Below, piece after piece: positions 7,275 through 9,617 of a DNA stretch of 9,617 bases. This DNA is from Nitrospiria bacterium (GTDB lineage Bacteria > Nitrospirota > Nitrospiria > Nitrospirales > UBA8639). Numbering within the stretch: position 1 is the first letter of the stretch; each line of letters begins with the position of its first letter. Under the pieces are notes generated by a model. That model saw nothing but the letters and a program-made list of their open reading frames with translations. It made no database searches and was not told the DNA's origin. Made by a program: the position numbers and the translations under genes. Location: the NCBI GenBank assembly GCA_030430725.1, contig JAUIKP010000090.1, positions 1 through 9,617 on the forward strand. Reading direction: 5' to 3'.

Positions 7275-7411
7275 GTGCGATTCCTCCCACCCGGTATGAC
7301 GAATGACTGATGAGCTTAACGTATTCGACGGTATTGGGAAATTACGATAAAACACCATTCTTCCAGAAACCCCACGGTCCGTCACCAGGGTACAAAAAGT
7401 GATGGTCAGTC

Positions 7412-7434
7412 TGGTTGTTGAATATAGACAACCA
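7412..7434. promoter_or_regulatory. Perfect 7-base dyad upstream of mgtE
   Basis: TGGTTGT (7412-7418) and ACAACCA (7428-7434) are perfect inverted repeats around a nine-base AT-rich spacer. The site lies between mgtE and the divergent CBS remnant, in a 289-base stretch with no other clear feature. No T run follows, so an operator is likelier than a terminator; the protein is unknown. Confidence 0.35.
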
Positions 7435-7563
7435 CGTGAAGACCAGGATTTGTCATAGGGTCGCGCTGTGACGTCTGCGTGGGAAGATCCAGCGGCTCCG
7501 GTTGATTAAGAGAAGGATTGGGAAAAAAGAAAGGCCGCTTAAAAAGTACAAAGGAGGGGTAAC

Positions 7564-7933
7564 ATGATCGTCAAAAATAGTATGACCCCTGTGGCAGGGG
7601 TGGTAAGAGGCTATGCATATTTCGATCAGGCCGTCTTGTCCAGGTAACGACCTGGGTTAATTTGTCTGCCTGTCGTTGATCACAATCGAATCGTTGGGCT
7701 CACTGACCAGCACATCGATATAGAAAGTACGGTTAGGTGTTGGGACTTCACGAAGACTCCGGACCAACATGCCATGATGGCTGGAGACATGACCTGTTCC
7801 GAACGCCTCACGGTCTACGAGATGCCTTGACTATTGAAACGGATGCCTAAAAGTTGCCTGGTCGTCTTGAATTGTGAGGGGGCACCCTGTCGGAATTGTT
7901 TTGCAGGAAAATCTTTCAGGACGGTCAGTTTGA
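7564..7933 (+). pseudogene. Decayed two-CBS-domain protein gene
   Basis: Remnant of a stand-alone protein with a CBS domain pair, a module that binds adenine nucleotides. ATG 7564 has an excellent AGGAGG six bases upstream. The frame begins MIVKNSMTP, typical of these proteins, and meets TAA at 7645. The same frame then continues with LPVVDHNRIVGLTDQHID (7666-7719), the end of CBS 1, and GDMTCSERLTV, the start of CBS 2, until TGA at 7828. It carries on with LLKRM and CLVVLNCEGAP. After that a one-base shift (extra T near 7888) is needed to read VGIVLQENLSGRSV to TGA at 7931. Two stops, one frameshift and apparent small deletions in CBS 2 show loss of function. It is divergent from mgtE and not a copy of the MgtE CBS pair, because it starts like a free-standing protein. 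Confidence 0.72.
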
Positions 7934-8128
7934 AAAAGTGATGCCTGGTGCGGACACACGGTTGGAGAAACGAATCGGGAAAACACAGAATAATGCCGAC
8001 GGATCCCGTGATACCGCCCAACCCCACCGTTTCCCAATTTCCGATAATTCGGTCATGTTCAATAGGGTCATAACGCTTCGCTTCTCCGCGTGGGTTTTCC
8101 CCTCGCTCCTCACTCTTCCTTAAAGGGA

Positions 8129-9493
8129 TTATCGTTTAAAGGGGTCGTAAGGAATCTCCTGGGTAAGAATACCTTTATCGGAAGGGGAGGCTTGATACGT
8201 TGATTTCTCGTCCTCCAACCGCATCACATCATAAATAAGGTACCCATTGACCGCTCTGGCGGATTCGCGAACCCACCCCATGGCTAACAGAATGATCACC
8301 GTCAATCCTGCCAATGTCATCAACAAACCCGCCATCCGTTTCGGTGGGGTTCCGGACTCTATACCTGAGGCGGTGGCTGGTGGCATTCGACCAAAGGCAC
8401 GCATGGAATAGATCCAATGTCCTATACCAAAAATAACAAGTCCCGAAAGTGCAAAATATTTATACGGCTGCATTTTTCCTAACGGATTAATTTCCTGATC
8501 GGTCCAATCATGGAGAAGAGGGATATGCTGCAATTGATAGGGCATCGCCAACATCATCGCGGCGATTACGGTGACCGTGAATGAAAGGGGAATAAATCCG
8601 GTGAAAGAGGGAGGTGGTTCTGATAGTGACCGTACCATCTGAATTACATATAAAGAACCTACCAGAATCAATAATCCATACAACAACGCGACAACATCAA
8701 AAAGCCACGACCGTTCTCCTAACATCACGGTATAAAACGCCTGGGGTTGCCCATACCGCAAATGAAGCAAATATTGATATCCCACCACCGGCATGATCAA
8801 TAGAGCTCCGTAGCCAATCACAAAACAGTAACTTCCTCCTTTTTGAAAAAAAATTCGATCGGTCTCGGCTGTCGATTTCAGATACCCGACCGCGCAGATG
8901 CCCGCCAGGGCAAAACCCGCCCAGGTCAGATTGCCAAACCACCGGTGAAGATCAAGATGAATCATGGTGGGATTGAAAACGTTTTCCCATGCGGCATAAA
9001 CCGGATGGGGCGTCAACATATAGGAAGCGGTGATATCGATCAGAAGCATGGCACTTAAGGCACAGCCTGCGGCAAGCCACACAAATGCCAAATGCACTTT
9101 TTGTCTCCATCCATCCCGACCCCATTCCCAAAGGTAATACCAGGCATACGCAAATATTGCTTCCCCCAAAAATAACGCCGCCTCTCCTAAAAACGGCCAA
9201 AACATCACATGAAACAGACGATGCCAAAATTGAGGCCAATAGATGTTCAGAGCAAACACGAGTACGACGCCAAAAAATGATACGGTTGCAGTGGAAAGCA
9301 CCAAGGCAAACGCAATCAACTTGGCCAGCCTGAGGAGCCATGCCTTTCCCGTTATATAGCTCCAGGTTGCTGTCACCGCACCGATTAGGGAGGATCCTAC
9401 AATGAACGTGGCAAATAGGCTATGCGTCAGGGCAGAGGCGGCAATCGCCACACGCCCGATGGACATAGAAGTTTCAAGGGGTTCAAGAGTCAT
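8129..9493 (-). CDS. Divergent cytochrome bd-like oxidase subunit I
   Basis: Integral membrane protein of 454 residues with about ten hydrophobic segments, resembling cytochrome bd subunit I (CydA). Features that fit: His24 in SALTHSLFATF (compare E. coli His19, haem b595), Glu104 and Glu111 in FLGEAALFLGEAIFAY (compare Glu99/Glu107), His183 in HLDLHRWFGNLTWAGF (compare His186, haem b558), and GWVRE near 406-410 (compare Glu445). Features that do not: by eye the segment PYKYFALSG puts Phe347 at the b558 Met ligand, the GRQPW motif is replaced by ARAVNGY, and I see no quinol loop with the Lys/Glu pair. It is therefore unlikely to be a standard quinol oxidase. Nitrospira genomes are known for several such bd-like proteins. 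ATG 9493 overlaps the upstream stop codon (ATGA); GAGGTG lies about ten bases before it. No subunit II gene is visible downstream within the window. Confidence 0.82.
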   Translation of the reverse strand: MTLEPLETSMSIGRVAIAASALTHSLFATFIVGSSLIGAVTATWSYITGKAWLLRLAKLIAFALVLSTATVSFFGVVLVFALNIYWPQFWHRLFHVMFWPFLGEAALFLGEAIFAYAWYYLWEWGRDGWRQKVHLAFVWLAAGCALSAMLLIDITASYMLTPHPVYAAWENVFNPTMIHLDLHRWFGNLTWAGFALAGICAVGYLKSTAETDRIFFQKGGSYCFVIGYGALLIMPVVGYQYLLHLRYGQPQAFYTVMLGERSWLFDVVALLYGLLILVGSLYVIQMVRSLSEPPPSFTGFIPLSFTVTVIAAMMLAMPYQLQHIPLLHDWTDQEINPLGKMQPYKYFALSGLVIFGIGHWIYSMRAFGRMPPATASGIESGTPPKRMAGLLMTLAGLTVIILLAMGWVRESARAVNGYLIYDVMRLEDEKSTYQASPSDKGILTQEIPYDPFKR

Positions 9494-9617
9494 GGGAAGG
9501 TTTCACCTCTAAACGCGGATTCCGTCTGACTGTTGATAATTCCATGAATGGTATCGGACCCTCTCGCCACTTCCCGGATGGTTCCCATTGTCAAATAGAG
9601 CACCAGTGCGGCCAGAC
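9490..9617 (-). CDS. C-terminal end of an upstream membrane protein (partial)
   Basis: The last 41 residues of a gene that runs out of the window. The visible part begins LAALVLYLTMGTIREVARGS, the end of a membrane segment followed by a polar tail ending GETFP. Its TGA (9490-9492) overlaps the ATG of the bd-like subunit, so the two are translationally coupled and probably form one respiratory unit. A membrane-anchored cytochrome c or other oxidase component would be a natural neighbour, but no haem motif is in the visible piece, so this cannot be confirmed. Confidence 0.6.
   Translation of the reverse strand, partial: LAALVLYLTMGTIREVARGSDTIHGIINSQTESAFRGETFP

Noticed and set aside
7275..7385. 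N-terminal extension of mgtE
   Set aside because: MgtE proteins start near ATG 7274, which has GGGAGGA at good spacing; the extension has no family similarity.
7815..8037. Minus-strand frames of 68-70 codons opposite the CBS remnant
   Set aside because: They lie antisense to recognisable CBS sequence, so they are shadows.
7896..8123. 75-codon plus-strand frame after the CBS remnant
   Set aside because: It overlaps the decayed gene in a different frame, has no ribosome site or known similarity, and looks like non-coding sequence.

Overview
The window looks like chromosomal DNA of a Nitrospirota bacterium, most likely a Nitrospira-type organism. This is inferred from three things: a divergent cytochrome bd-like oxidase subunit of the kind these bacteria carry in several copies, two exported proteins built only of BON domains, and a base composition near 50% G+C by eye. 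There is no rRNA, tRNA, transposase, integrase or CRISPR array, so the species assignment is tentative.

Layout. 1-1121: one plus-strand gene for a CaCA-family (sodium/calcium exchanger-like) membrane protein, probably starting at CTG 93. 1186-4799: a minus-strand cluster of three exported proteins. Two are 495-residue proteins of six BON domains each, and a small helical protein of unknown function lies between them. 4800-5286: a long non-coding gap with a CRP/FNR-like palindrome, a possible promoter for the BON cluster, and an orphan plus-strand structured region that ends in a clear intrinsic terminator. 5287-5760: creA, a periplasmic protein. 5925-7274: mgtE, a magnesium channel/transporter. 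7275-8128: no intact gene, but a recognisable decayed two-CBS-domain gene at 7564-7933 on the plus strand. 8129-9617: a bd-like oxidase subunit I, translationally coupled to a truncated upstream gene that ends in a membrane segment.

Functional theme. The genes concern the envelope and ions: two cation transporters, exported BON proteins of the osmotic/envelope-stress type, CreA, and a respiratory membrane protein. Two similar palindromes (TTGAY-N4-TTCAA) lie about 25-35 bases upstream of the first BON gene and of creA, which suggests one CRP/FNR-family regulator may control both units.

Most interesting points: the duplicated hexa-BON proteins with a private partner gene; the orphan structured plus-strand transcript; the bd-like oxidase subunit that appears to lack an axial haem ligand and the quinol-loop signature; and the CaCA protein whose first alpha repeat has Gly where the acidic residue is expected. 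No complete undescribed system can be demonstrated from sequence alone.
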